A stretch of 64,000 bases of DNA. Origin: Callipepla californica brunnescens (Eukaryota > Chordata > Aves > Galliformes > Odontophoridae). The DNA is taken from contig JALIRH010000002.1 in the NCBI GenBank assembly GCA_023055505.1, positions 54,438,733 through 54,502,732 on the forward strand. Reading direction: 5' to 3'. The position numbers were made by a program, and so were the translations under genes. Below are positions 50,292 through 61,565 of the stretch, piece by piece. Under the pieces are notes generated by a model that worked only from the letters and a program-made list of their open reading frames with translations, was not told the origin of the DNA and ran no database searches. The number at the start of each line of letters is the position of its first letter. Position 1 is the stretch's first letter.

Positions 50292-51609
50292 GAGCAGCTA
50301 TAATGAAAGGCAATTGTTTCATTCATTCAGAGGGTGTCTGTCTGGTTTGATCAATGAGGATGGCAGCCTAAGGGCCTGGCCCACCAGTGGTGCCAGGCAG
50401 GCTCCAGAGGGCAGGTGGGCCCAGACAGAACTACAGAGGGGCTGACAGCTGACTGTGACCATGCACATTTCAGAGCTGAGAGCTGGAAAGTTGTGGGGTA
50501 TCTGTGGAGGTTTCCCTGTGCTTGATGCTGAGAGAGCCAGACTGAAGCACTGGGATCCTCAGTGAGATAGCGGCTGTGACTGGTGAGCTGGTGAGCAGTG
50601 TCTTTTCCTCTTTTGAACTAAGCTTTCTGCCACAGGACCAAAACCTTCTTATCAAGTTCTCAGCAAGACATTTTTTTTTCTAAATAATACATCTCTGTTT
50701 TGTGATTCCCCTATTGTGTATACAAGCTTAGAGAAAAACGTGCTGATAAGCCTTTTTTACTGAACTACTAAAGGACGTTCACTGTGGGTATCTCCTGGGG
50801 GAAGGTGACCAAAACTCTCCCTATTACAGGGTAATATGTTTTAGTCCTCATTAGCTAGGACAAACAGGAGAGTCTTTGAATTGCTGCTCTACTCTCTCAA
50901 AGGTCACCTTATTTTATATTTGTGACAAACTACAGTGTTTGCACTATGGTGAAGTAACCTTGATCACCCATTCCTGCTCTCCGTCAGGGTCAAAGGGGCA
51001 AGTGTAATGCAAAAATTAGGTTAAGGTGACTGGAAGAGAGATTTCTGACAACACTGTGGAAGCCCAGCATTACTAAGCACCCTTTTCCAGTGTGTGTAAA
51101 ACATTTCCAGAGGAAGAAAAGAGGACAGAAACATACCGATGCACACCCATACTATATTGAAGCACAAGAGAAGGCACAAAAATTGGAAATGTTGTTAAAA
51201 GTACATTCTGTTAATCTTTCAGAATATCTGTGCCAAATCCTAAAAGTACCCAGCAGCAAAGCATTCAGAGTGCCCTGATTCTGTTCTTCAAGTATGAGTG
51301 GAATCTTATTGATCTCTAGTGCGTACACACAGCTCCCAACAGCCACCTCTTGAAGCTGGAAGAGATCTTGAGGTAGGTGGGAAGGGCACTCTCATTGTGC
51401 TCCAGGAATCACAATGAAAATGGTAACAATGAGGAGGAAGCAGCAAGCAAAAACCCTTGTGTTTACACAGTGGTCTGAAGTCACAAACATCTTTAAGGTT
51501 GGGGGTTTTTTTGAGAGAAAAAAGCATAAAGAAAATTAAAATATAGTCTGAGAACGAATAGTTTAGAGGACTCAGTATTGAACAAAAATGAATTACACAT
51601 GGTTGTTTT

Positions 51610-51715
51610 ATAGAACCATAGAATCATAGAATCACCAAGACTGGAAGTGACATCCGAGATCACCCAATCCAACCATACACCTACCACCAATACTTCCACA
51701 CTATACCATGTCTCT
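51610..51715 (-). mobile_element. CR1 LINE fragment, minus strand
   Basis: The start ATAGAACCATAGAATCATAG is the reverse of the CR1 tail. It is followed by 'atcaccaagactggaagtga', 'cacccaatccaaccatacac' and 'ctaccaccaatacttccaca'. Only about 105 bp remain. Confidence 0.93.
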
Positions 51716-53015
51716 TAATTAAGGGAAAAGAGGTTATCTATTCTGTAAGTTTCAGAAGGACTGCTTAATGATACCATCCTTCAGTCTTCAGTCCCTCTGA
51801 TGATGACACAATAGCATTCACTATTCAGTCAAGTTTTGAGCCTCCATCCTGTAAAGAATTACAATGTTGGCTTATCTGCCTTTGAGAATGAGCAAATAGA
51901 TATCCAACAACACTGATGTCTTTTGCACCACACTTCAGCAAGGTACTGGAGCTGTACTTACATTGAAGCTGGCTTCAAAAGTAGGAGTGCTATTATTGGA
52001 TTAATTGAGATGAGTTTTCATAAATGCATGTGCAACAGATTTTCGAAGGCAGGACCCACAGAACATTTGTTCAAATGCTTCATTAGTGCACATTTGCTGA
52101 CAACATGAAAAAGTTGGTGCAAATGAAATGAGGTTCATTATGGAAGTAACAGCCTTGCTGGTCTGGAGCTGAGTAGAAGTAGAGTTATGCAATCGCTTGT
52201 CTTGAAACAAGTTGCCTGCCCATGGTTACTGGCCAGTGAGAGCTGGGAGAATATGTATTCCAGATTTGGGCTATTCCCGTCGTCTTCCTTATTTATGACT
52301 TTCCATAGCTGCAGCACAGCTCTGCTAAGTCTCTGGAAGATGGTGGGAGAGGAGGTATCTTGCTCAGTGTGTCTTGCGTGTCTGAAACAGCTGTACATGA
52401 AGGGTAATCCAGAAGATGCCTCTTGCCCCATGAAGGGATGGTAGTGGTGTTGAGGTTTGTTGTGCAGTTCAGAATCCAGCCATACTCACTATGTGGTCTG
52501 TTGGTGTCATTCATTCTCTCTCCAGACCTGTGTTTAGACAAAGAATTTAAAAGGGAATTACCACACTTGAAACCCAAATCTAGAGCATCAGTTAATTCTG
52601 AATAGGGCTTTCTGACTCCTGTAGCCTTCTGAAGTTAATAGCATCTTTCATATAAAAAACTGGTGTGAGTGAGACTATTGGAATTCAGCCTCTACTGTTT
52701 TGCTTGGATTCCTGGTGGTAATCTTGTAAGCTTGTTTGACCTAAGCAGTCAGTCTTAATTTTAAGTCAGGACAGAACTCTCTGAAGATGTGTTAAATTCT
52801 CTTGGTACTACTGTTTCTGCTGATGGCTAGGATCATCAGTGATTTGGTTTTCAATTGGTTTGTAATGTATTTTGTCTGGCAACTGTGTCTCCTGCACACC
52901 TCTCTGGCTTGCCCAGGTGAATAGGTGTTTTCATGACTCTTGGCATGTGATATGTATTTTGTTTAGCTTCTCATTTTGACTTCTGTATGGGAACTGTTGA
53001 ATCACGGCCTGAACC
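51716..53015. other. Intergenic sequence
   Basis: No gene or confident repeat was seen in about 1.3 kb. A minus-strand open frame at 52138-52431 has no recognisable family. Confidence 0.45.
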
Positions 53016-53210
53016 ACTGATTGATCACCTGAGGCGAGCACTGAGTCAGCCGCAGGGGCACAAGTGAGTGTGATTGGAAGGGGTGGAGTTTGACTCCACC
53101 TCTCCAAAGACCCCATTTAAGGGCTGACCACCACCAGGAAAGGATCTCTGGTTGGAGATCCCTCCCTAGTGGAGTTATTGGCAAGCCTTGACCATCTTCA
53201 AAGGTGAGCC
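53016..53210 (+). repeat. LTR-like repeat, copy A
   Basis: The segment shares order and sequence with copy B at 55098: a GATTGATCACCTG start, TGATTGGAAGGGGTGGAG, then GACCCCATTTAAGGG, which contains a TATA-like CATTTAAG. This arrangement (enhancer-like 5' part, TATA-like box, GC-rich start region) resembles an avian endogenous retrovirus LTR promoter half. No viral coding sequence is present next to it. Family and exact ends are not established. Confidence 0.5.
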
Positions 53211-55097
53211 ACTCTTTCCTTATTAACTATCTGTATACCATCTACTTAAGCCCATTTAAAATATACTATCTTTGGCACTATTTCTTTTGGGAGCTATTCT
53301 TGGGGGTTATTTGCCCTACAACTTCCTATTTTCTACAGTTAAAGTCATATTAAATTCACTTTAAATAGCTCATCTTAGTTTTGGCCTTCCAAAAAACTGA
53401 TCATTTTGATTATTTTTATTAAGAAAATGCATGTTCTTCTCAGGTATCTGAGCAGTAAATTTCCATCAGTGTTAAAGAGCAGTGATGCTACCAGGCTTTT
53501 GAGACTATGCAAAATACAAGTTAAAATACTACTAGTCACCTTTATGTCTGCCTGTGTGACTTACTTTTCAGTGACTAATCAGCAGGTGTTACCAAATGCT
53601 TATATTTTGTCACTTTAACATTTTAAATTAGTGGCTAATGGAAAAGTAATCTGGAACTTCTCCACAATTTCTCCTTCTGCCACATTAATTTATGAGAAAA
53701 TTAGAGAGAGCTAAGCCTCGGAATTATACATATGGAGAGTAACCTTATTTTTGCATGTGCGTGGTTCATGGGTGCTGAAGACATTAATGACAAACCTAAA
53801 GCACTTATGTTTCATTGTCACTTCTCATACATAAATGAAATATGAATCTGAAACTTCCAGGCTCAGTCACTTCAACTAACTTTAGGAAAATATTCCAGCA
53901 ATTTGCAAGTAGGGCCCAACCAGGACAAGAACTAACTGACCTTCAGACATGTTCTGAACTGTGGCAGGTCAACATTTTTTTTCCTCCATCTTGGCCACTC
54001 TGAAAAGATTAAGATCAAAACTTCCAGGAAAAACTTTCAGAAGGAACTCAGATTTCATGTGAATTTCCTTTGCTGCTTTTGACTTAAGCAGTAAAAAAGA
54101 TGCTCTATCTTCTTTCTTTGAGGAGAAAGAAAACTGTAAGGAGAAAGACAGGTTTACCAGTTTAAACTGAAGTAACAAATCCCCTGCTAGACTACCAGCA
54201 ATTTGTGATTTTACTAAACTGTGTAAAATGACAAGATTTTTCTTTATCAAAGAAACTGATCCATCTTGGGTCATTTAGCAGCTGACAACTTGGCCATGTA
54301 AGCAGCTACAAATATAGGCACATTATCAAAACCAAACGTGAATAGCTGTTCTTATCAGAAGGGATAGCACTTAAATTACTTCATTTTCAAATCCCACTCC
54401 TTCCTGAGGTGTGCAAACCTCACTCATTTTAGGGTCCACTCTTTCAAAGAGCATCTTTCTCCCTAAACTCAACTCTTGCCATCCTGCCCCCAGTAAAATA
54501 AGTTGTCAAATTAGTGCAAGGGACCTTGATTGTGTTTCCCCTTCACATCTCTGGGAGAGAAACAAAACTCAAGCCAGGGCTCTGCTGGTTGCAGTGTCTT
54601 GTGTCAGGTTTGTGGATTAAATTAATAAACTTCACATGCCCTACGCATTTGGGAAGAAATAACAGGGTCTCCAGGGACAGTGCTATGGCCAGATTTATGA
54701 TTCTGTATTCAGCCATTTAGAGTTTTTCAGCTCTATAATTAGATATAGGATAGTTAAATAGCCACAGCAGTCCAAGGAAAGACTTCTTGATTCTCTCTGT
54801 TATGTGGCTGAAAGCAGTGACAAGAATAAACTACTGACTGTGCAGCAGGAGCCTTAGTGGGTTAGGGAAAGAGGAGACTGGTGTAACCTAGGTCTTCAGA
54901 AGAGGTCTTGGCTTTTCTTCATTCCCTTTCATTTAAAATATCATATACTTGTAAAGTAAACTGAATAACTGACCAAAAATAGCTGATATACACCAAATTA
55001 TGTAAAACATTATATGGATTGAGTAATACAACACTGAGTTGTATAACAGATTTACTGTCCACACTCTTTATAACTATTATTTATGTAGCAGAAATGC
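53211..55097. other. Sequence between the two LTR-like repeats
   Basis: About 1.9 kb with no recognisable gag, pol or env-type reading frames and no other repeat that I can name. If copies A and B once bounded one element, the interior is no longer recognisable. Two independent solo copies are at least as likely. Confidence 0.45.
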
Positions 55098-55400
55098 AGT
55101 GATTGAGCACCTGGTGGGAAGACAGTGCCAACCCAGGGGAGCTCAGGTGCATGCAGTGTACCTGAGTGACTGGAAGGGGTGGAGCCAGGATCCACTTCTT
55201 TCCAGACCTCATTTAAGGGTTGGCAGTGGAGGTGAGGGTATCTCTGTGGAGAGCCTTGCCTACCTGAGGTCTTCTGTGAGGAATTAGTTTTTCTTCCTCT
55301 GTTTCTGTATTTGCAGCTTCTGTATTTGGGCTTGCTCTTATTTGCTGCTGCCTGAAATTTGTCACCCTGCAACCACTGATAATAAACTGTAATGTGAAGG
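55098..55400 (+). repeat. LTR-like repeat, copy B
   Basis: Related to copy A: a GATTGAGCACCTG start, GTGACTGGAAGGGGTGGAG, then GACCTCATTTAAGGG with a TATA-like CATTTAAG (55210-55217). About 170 bp further on an AATAAA follows at 55381-55386. TATA-like box followed by poly(A) signal is the order of U3 and R in an LTR, which supports a solo LTR. Spacing from start motif to TATA-like box is 109 bp, against 95 bp in copy A. Confidence 0.5.
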
Positions 55401-58383
55401 AAAGTTTAAAATATATAGTGTAAATTGATCTATCCACCTGAGCAAAATTGTATTTGCTATTAGAATAAAAAAAGTAAGCAGAAAGTTTAATTAAACATAA
55501 AATTCCATTGAGTTTAATCCATGTATGCAAAAACAAATTTAAAGAGAAATTCAGGAAAGTGGCAAAATTCCTCTTCAGTTCAGTGAGGCCGGACTGTGCA
55601 TCTCCAGTGAGATTAAGTTTTATAGAATTGTTAAGATTTGTTGTCCAAAAAAGTTAAAATCTTTTGAGTTTCTTAGCATCTGAAAATGAACTCACAAATC
55701 TAGTCTAAGTGCAGAAGAATGGTAAGAGGGGTGATCATTTTGAATGCGCCTCCTTTTGCAGGAAGAAAGTGCCAATGACACATTCCTGGTCAGAATTTAC
55801 TGGGGAAATATTGGCTACATGTAATGTGTGGCAATTACAGTCACTTTTACTTGAAAGTGTCAGAATTGCCATACAGAGCGGCACAAGGACCTTACCAAGG
55901 TATACCAATGTTTAAGTGAGGAAATATATTACTGTTAAAAGCCAAGGTCCAAACATCTTAAAACTTTAAATATAAAAAATGGACAGTATAAAAAAAGTAA
56001 TATGAGAGAACTGTAAAGAGGAGGAAGGGATTGTGTAAGACAGAGGTTCTAAGGTAAGGTGAAATAAGTCTGATGGATGTGGAAGTATCAATAGCAAGTA
56101 AATATAAGGTAGTCCTGCATGGCTGTATGTATGTGTGTGCTGGGAAGTATTAAAAAATCCAAGTGTGTACAGGATCATGGTAAATCCAGTATCTCCTTAT
56201 CATACAAGTAGAAGTTCTGAATCTGGAATATAAGCAAATACAGAAAATGCTGTTATAGACCACTGAGCACCTGACGACTAGGAAATACTTAGGGCTCTGC
56301 CTCATGGTCCTAAAGACATCTCTTAACCTAATGGTATGTGGTCAGCAGAAGAAAACAAACAGTTTCTGAGCAGCCTGTGAGCCTAAAGCTTTCTTGACAC
56401 ATGAATACTCTTTTCTTCAGCCATGGAAAGAATACGACCAAGTCCAACCCAAGGTTTCTTCGCTACACAGCAGATAGAAACTTTTTTTCCTGAAATAAAT
56501 GAAGAGAGAGTTCTGTTTTTTAACACTGTTATAACTAGGGGAGTTTGGTGTCTCTGTCAAGTCACTTCACCTTCCACCTTTAGACGGAGAGAAAAAGAAC
56601 ACAGCCAAATGCACTTGGGCACCAAAGTGATAGGAGCAACGAGGCAGTTTAAATAAAATAAAAAACCCTTGTTATGACAAGTGACTAAAACCCACAAATG
56701 AATGCAGAATTCCGCTATTTAATATAGTGTATGCTGATATTTAAGCAGGTCTATATCTGTCAAACAAGCCTCTTTTCTGAGACTGGCACAGACTGTTCTG
56801 CGTTTAGTTTCCAGAATCAGCAAATTACATTGGCAGAACAAAGCTGTCATATTTGGTGGTATTTTGTTACATCCATTATCTCACTTAAGTTTAGACATAT
56901 CTTAGCAAAATCAGATCCCACTTGAAGACTGCCTTATTTTGCAACATTAAACAAAATGACAGCCTGCTTTTAAAAAAAAAAAAAGTTCATTAGCAAGCAA
57001 TGAGTTGGTGGAAAAACTGCACGGCTGCTTCAGAAATGAGGAATGAAAGCCTGAAACATGGTAACCTTTCAGCAGTGGGCCAAGAGCATACATCAGGATT
57101 ATTTGACTAAACAAGAGTATTAAATGACTTCAGTAAACAGAATTAAATAGAATGAAAAGAATCAAGGATTCTTTGAAATTGATTAAGGAGGTGTTACCTC
57201 AAGACCTGTTGGGAAGGGATGGCACCGTGGACCACTTATGCTTTAATACAACATATATGGGGCAGTCATAAATAGTGATAATGGAAGATCTTTGTCAGCT
57301 GGAAGACAGTAGGTACACAACAAGATTGATTGCAGTCTGCCTTTGAAAAGAAAGGTTATGGCATGTCTAGGTACTTCTCTTTGATTCTGTTTCTCCAAGG
57401 CCTACTGATGGTCAGTTTCCTTCAGAAAGTGAAATTTGGTTTTAATTATCTCTTCAGAAGGATGAAAAAGACAGCTGCTATCCTGAAGTGAGGGACTGGA
57501 GCTGGTAAACTTCCATGCTTCAGTTTAGATTCGCATTTACATGATAGAGCTGTTCTGTTTTAAACAACTTCCCATTTTCTTATTACATCTTGTTTTTCTC
57601 TTTATAAGGATAGACCTGGTCTGGTGATGATGGATAAAGTATTCAGCACAGAGATGATGTAATATCACATGCCACTGAGCTATGCCCCAAGAACGTGGTT
57701 TTTAGCTGGAGATGGAACATCACTAACACTTTTCTTATTGGTTGCACGGCAAACAACCAAGATGCGACAAACCAGTCCTTGTAGTATATGGTTGCATGCA
57801 TGTGCTACAGAGCAGCTAAGGATATGTGGTGGCAAAAGATACACTATGTACCTAGGAAATTGCTGTGCCAGATTAATACTGCCCAGAAAGGTAAATATTG
57901 TCCCAGGCACCAGAAAGGGGTATTTACCTGGGTACATCCATGTACAAATTCCACCCTGCAGGAGTCTGAGTACAGATGGGAGGTGGTTTTTTTTGTTTTG
58001 TTTTTAGTAACTTATTTAGCTGCTTTTAACCTCTCAAGGGAAAGAGCATTCTTTGAAAAAATTGCTGGATGCTTCAAAAAGGTTATTTTCAATGTTCTTT
58101 TATTCTCTGCATCTTAAATAATACAAAGAGTTGCAGTGGTATTATGGACCTGTAATTATAGGGCTTGGGGGACGATCTGTCTTTTCTAGTGTTTTGAATT
58201 CACTTCTGCAACAACACAGACAAGAAAAGAACTTGATGGCTAACCCTATTGTTTTAATGAAAGTCACACTTCAATGTGTGCTTGGAAGAAGTAAAGCTCA
58301 CAGCTGGTTATTAGAATCACATTCCCCATGCTCTTACCACATGCACACTTGCACACACACTTAAGAAGTTACAGAACCTATTG
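55401..58383. other. Intergenic sequence
   Basis: No gene or named repeat recognised in about 3 kb; AT-rich unique-looking sequence with a 13-bp A run at 56972-56984. Confidence 0.45.
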
Positions 58384-58644
58384 GCATGATTGGGCTCAAG
58401 ACTTGTTTTAAGGTGAGAAGATTTCATATTGGATATTAGGAAGTATTTCTCCTCAGAAAGAGCGGTGAGGCAGTGGTGCAGGCTGCCCAGGGAGGTGGTG
58501 GGGTCACCATCCCTGGAGATGTTCAAGCACTGTGTGATGTGACACTGAGGGACATGGTCAGTGTGCATGGTGGGCATGGGCTGATGGTTGGACTGGGTGA
58601 TCTTAGCAGTCTTTTCCAACATGAATGATTCTATGACTCTGTGA
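58384..58644 (+). mobile_element. CR1 LINE fragment
   Basis: CR1 3' region: 'catattggatattaggaagt', 'gcaggctgcccagggaggtg', 'actgagggacatggtcagtg', 'gggctgatggttggactggg', and a tail ATTCTATGACTCTGTGA. Confidence 0.94.
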
Positions 58645-61200
58645 TCTAGGGCTGACGAAAGCAGTTAAGAAAGATCATTCAAAGTTTCTGACACGGTATT
58701 AGTAAAAGACGATTAAAAGCTGTGCTTGGATGTGTGTGTGTTTGTGCACACACATATGTATTAGAGGGGGCAGAAGAGAGAAGTTTTTTTCTTTTTTTTT
58801 TCAGAAAGTGAATAATGTCATCGTTGATTTAATTAGCAAATTCTAGATGTGCTGACAAAGGAAATTTTCTTGGGAGATGCACTGTGTTGTGTCAGTGGTC
58901 TAAATGAATAGGCTGAGCTGAGTTTCTGGTAATAACAGATGAACAACACAACTCGCCAAACCTCAAACACTGCATAAATCAATTTGCTGGGAATTAACCA
59001 CTTGCTTTAAAATTAGGGGTTACTTGACAGGGTTTCAGTGATTAGGTTGTCAGGGACCTGTATTTCTAGCTGGGATTTATCTTTCATTGATATAAGTACA
59101 TCCCTTTACAGGCAACAAAGTGAGTAGGGGTAGCAATCTGAAGCACCAGGCTGGTTAGGCAGTGTGGTTTTATTCTTTGTAAGTACTAGGCGGCATTTGG
59201 AGGTGGACAAAGGAGGGAAGAACAGGGACACTTATCAAAAAGAAAATGTGCTGGCTTTGTGAACTACTAATAATGCCCAGGATATTAGTACGAGAATGGT
59301 GAATGAGGGGAAGCATTTCAGAATCCCTGCACATCACATGGCCCTTCTGTGCAATAAGGAGCTTAACAGTTTGTTAAATGAGATGCCGAAAAATGTTCAA
59401 TTATACAGAGAAATTAATGGAAAGCAGTAAGCCACTTGGAGGTCACTTCATCTTGTGAAAGTTGAGCATTCGTGTAGTGTACAGAGCCAGGGCACCATTT
59501 TTATGATTAAACTTATATTCCCATATACTTCAAACAATGGCAGATGGTAGACAGAGCAGTGAGATTAGGTACATATGGTAAACGTGGGGGTGGGGGGGAG
59601 GTATGGGACAGACAAAGCAAAGGATCATAGACTCTGACGGTCAAATCAGAATGTAAAAGATCAATAAAATGTTCATAGAAATTGGCCCAGGAAATATCAG
59701 GGGTCATCTGTCAGGTCTATTTATTGCAGCATTCCTGCTTAATTTTACTTACCCAGTGGGGAAAGTCCATCCCCCTCACTTCCTTTTTACTGGTGATCTC
59801 TTTCACTGCTCAGGCACACTGGTTTTCCGGTATTTTCCCAGACAGCTCTGCAGGATGATTATCCACGCTGTCCCAGTTATGGACTTCAGTTCACACAGTG
59901 TCTTCCTGGGCTTCTCTACAAGCTGTATTCTTCTCATGATACTGGGTCCCAAGTCACCGTTTCCTTTTAATATCTCACCTTGGGAGATTTGCCTTCCAGG
60001 GAAGTCACATAAATGCATCTTGCTTTCATTTTCTGATGGGACTGGGAGTCAGTGCTCAAGATTAGATCTTGGCTGCTGTGAAGTAAGAGCTGATGAGACC
60101 AAAGGCAGTCAGTAGAAAGTCTTTCAAGACAGTCGATTGCCACTTGCTTGCCATTACAGAATTAGTATCTGGCAGACCATGAAGCCCCCTTTGAGGCTTC
60201 CCTGTCCATCCCATCGTGGGGGTTAGTAACAGGCAGCTTAGCTTTTATCCCATGCTAGAAGAAGTCCTTTCTCCAGTTTTCCCTTTATTCGCTTATTCTT
60301 CCTTTCAGTTCTCTGACCTGCACAAACCAAACATTTCTGATCTGAGTATTTCTGATCATTTGGCTGTGCACTAGCATTCTTCTTTCTGCTCTCCTTCACT
60401 GTTTTTTTCCTGTCATCATCCACAACTTTTCCCTCATTTTCTCTATCCCTTTTATCTCATTCTGATATTTATTTCACCCCCAACCACGTGCTGTAAGCAT
60501 TTCCTCTTCATTTTGCATTTCCTGCCTTTTCTCTTTGATCACTTTCAAGAATGCAATAATTAATTCTAGGTTTTCTGGGCCCTCGATCTTGTACATGCCC
60601 TGATATCTAACTTCTGCCCTTTCATTTGCAGTAACTCATTTCTAGCTGGGTTACAGGTGCTAATTCAGAGTCACTAGTTTACTTTCATTTGAATTCGGAG
60701 TCCCTGAGCTCCCCAGCCAGGCTGGCCGCAGTGGCAGCTTGGCCAAACCTAGAATCAGCCAGACAACCCAGCTCTCATCCCTGTTGTGCATTTCCCCTCC
60801 CATAATGCATTACTCTATGTAATGATAGCCTTCATTGTGGTGACTCCTGGCTGGGTCCCGTGGGAAGCTCCAGTGCACCTACAGCTTTTCAGTCTCAGCA
60901 GGAGTTAGAAATGTAATTCTTCCAATAGTCTCTGTATAAATGTATTTTCTCTTGCTGAACAGTGAGAAATCTGCCTGCAGTATGAACAAAGAAGTGGCTG
61001 CTACAATGGAAGTGGTAGATTCTCCCCCTGGTGAAGTCAGTTGGCACAATCAGGGTCACAAAATCACAACCTTCAAAATCATCCTGAGAATGGATACATT
61101 CTGTACCACTTTCTGTCCTCGTTATGATCTCTGTCACAAGAACAAGTTATCCCTGAATCTCAGTGTCTGAGATGCTGTCTTCTCATTTTCATCAAATAAT
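58645..61200. other. Intergenic sequence
   Basis: No gene was recognised. A plus-strand open frame of 148 codons (59669-60115) has no family resemblance and is probably chance. A G-rich run lies at 59586-59599. Confidence 0.45.
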
Positions 61201-61565
61201 CCCTGTTCTTGTGACAAAAGATTGTAAGTAACAGGAACAAAAATGGCCCCAAATGAAGCCATTCTCATGACAAAGACTGTAATGAGAACAGAAAATGGCA
61301 CAAAATCAATTCATTCTCATGACAACCTTAAGATTGTAATGAGGACAAGAAAAACAGTCTGAAATTTATCAATTCTTGTGACAACCCTGAGACAGTAATG
61401 AAAGCAGCAAATGGTATGAAATTGGTCCACTCTCGTGATAGACACTGAAACAAAACCAGAAAATAGCAACACGTTTATCCATCCTTTTGACAACCCTAAG
61501 AGTGGAACAAGAACAGAAAAGGTTAGGAAAATTAACCCATTCCTGTCACAAACAATCTGATAAGT
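61201..61565. repeat. Degenerate tandem repeat, unit about 55 bp, about 6.5 copies
   Basis: An anchor of the type CTCATGACA or CTTGTGACA recurs at 61211, 61267, 61319, 61378, 61435, 61487 and 61545, i.e. every 52-59 bp. Each anchor is followed by AARA.TGTAATGA-like, GAACAGAAAATGG-like and AAAT-like blocks. Copies have diverged strongly by substitutions and small indels, so the array is old. It has no coding potential across units and matches no repeat family I can name. Confidence 0.75.

Larger units (their letters stand above)
45109..51609. other. Intergenic sequence
   Basis: About 6.5 kb without a recognised gene. It contains a long A run with a homopurine flank (47799-47858), two short perfect hairpins (48358-48382 and 48862-48887), and GTT/TG simple repeats at 50228-50291. 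Repeat-free blocks around 46440-46700 and 49540-49740 look unlike background and may be conserved non-coding elements. Confidence 0.5.

Noticed and set aside
52138..52577. Overlapping minus-strand frames of 94-97 codons
   Set aside because: Two overlapping frames, neither with a family or splice sites; treated as chance.
59669..60115. 148-codon open frame, plus strand
   Set aside because: No recognisable family, no splice context, and an overlapping minus-strand frame is also open; probably chance.
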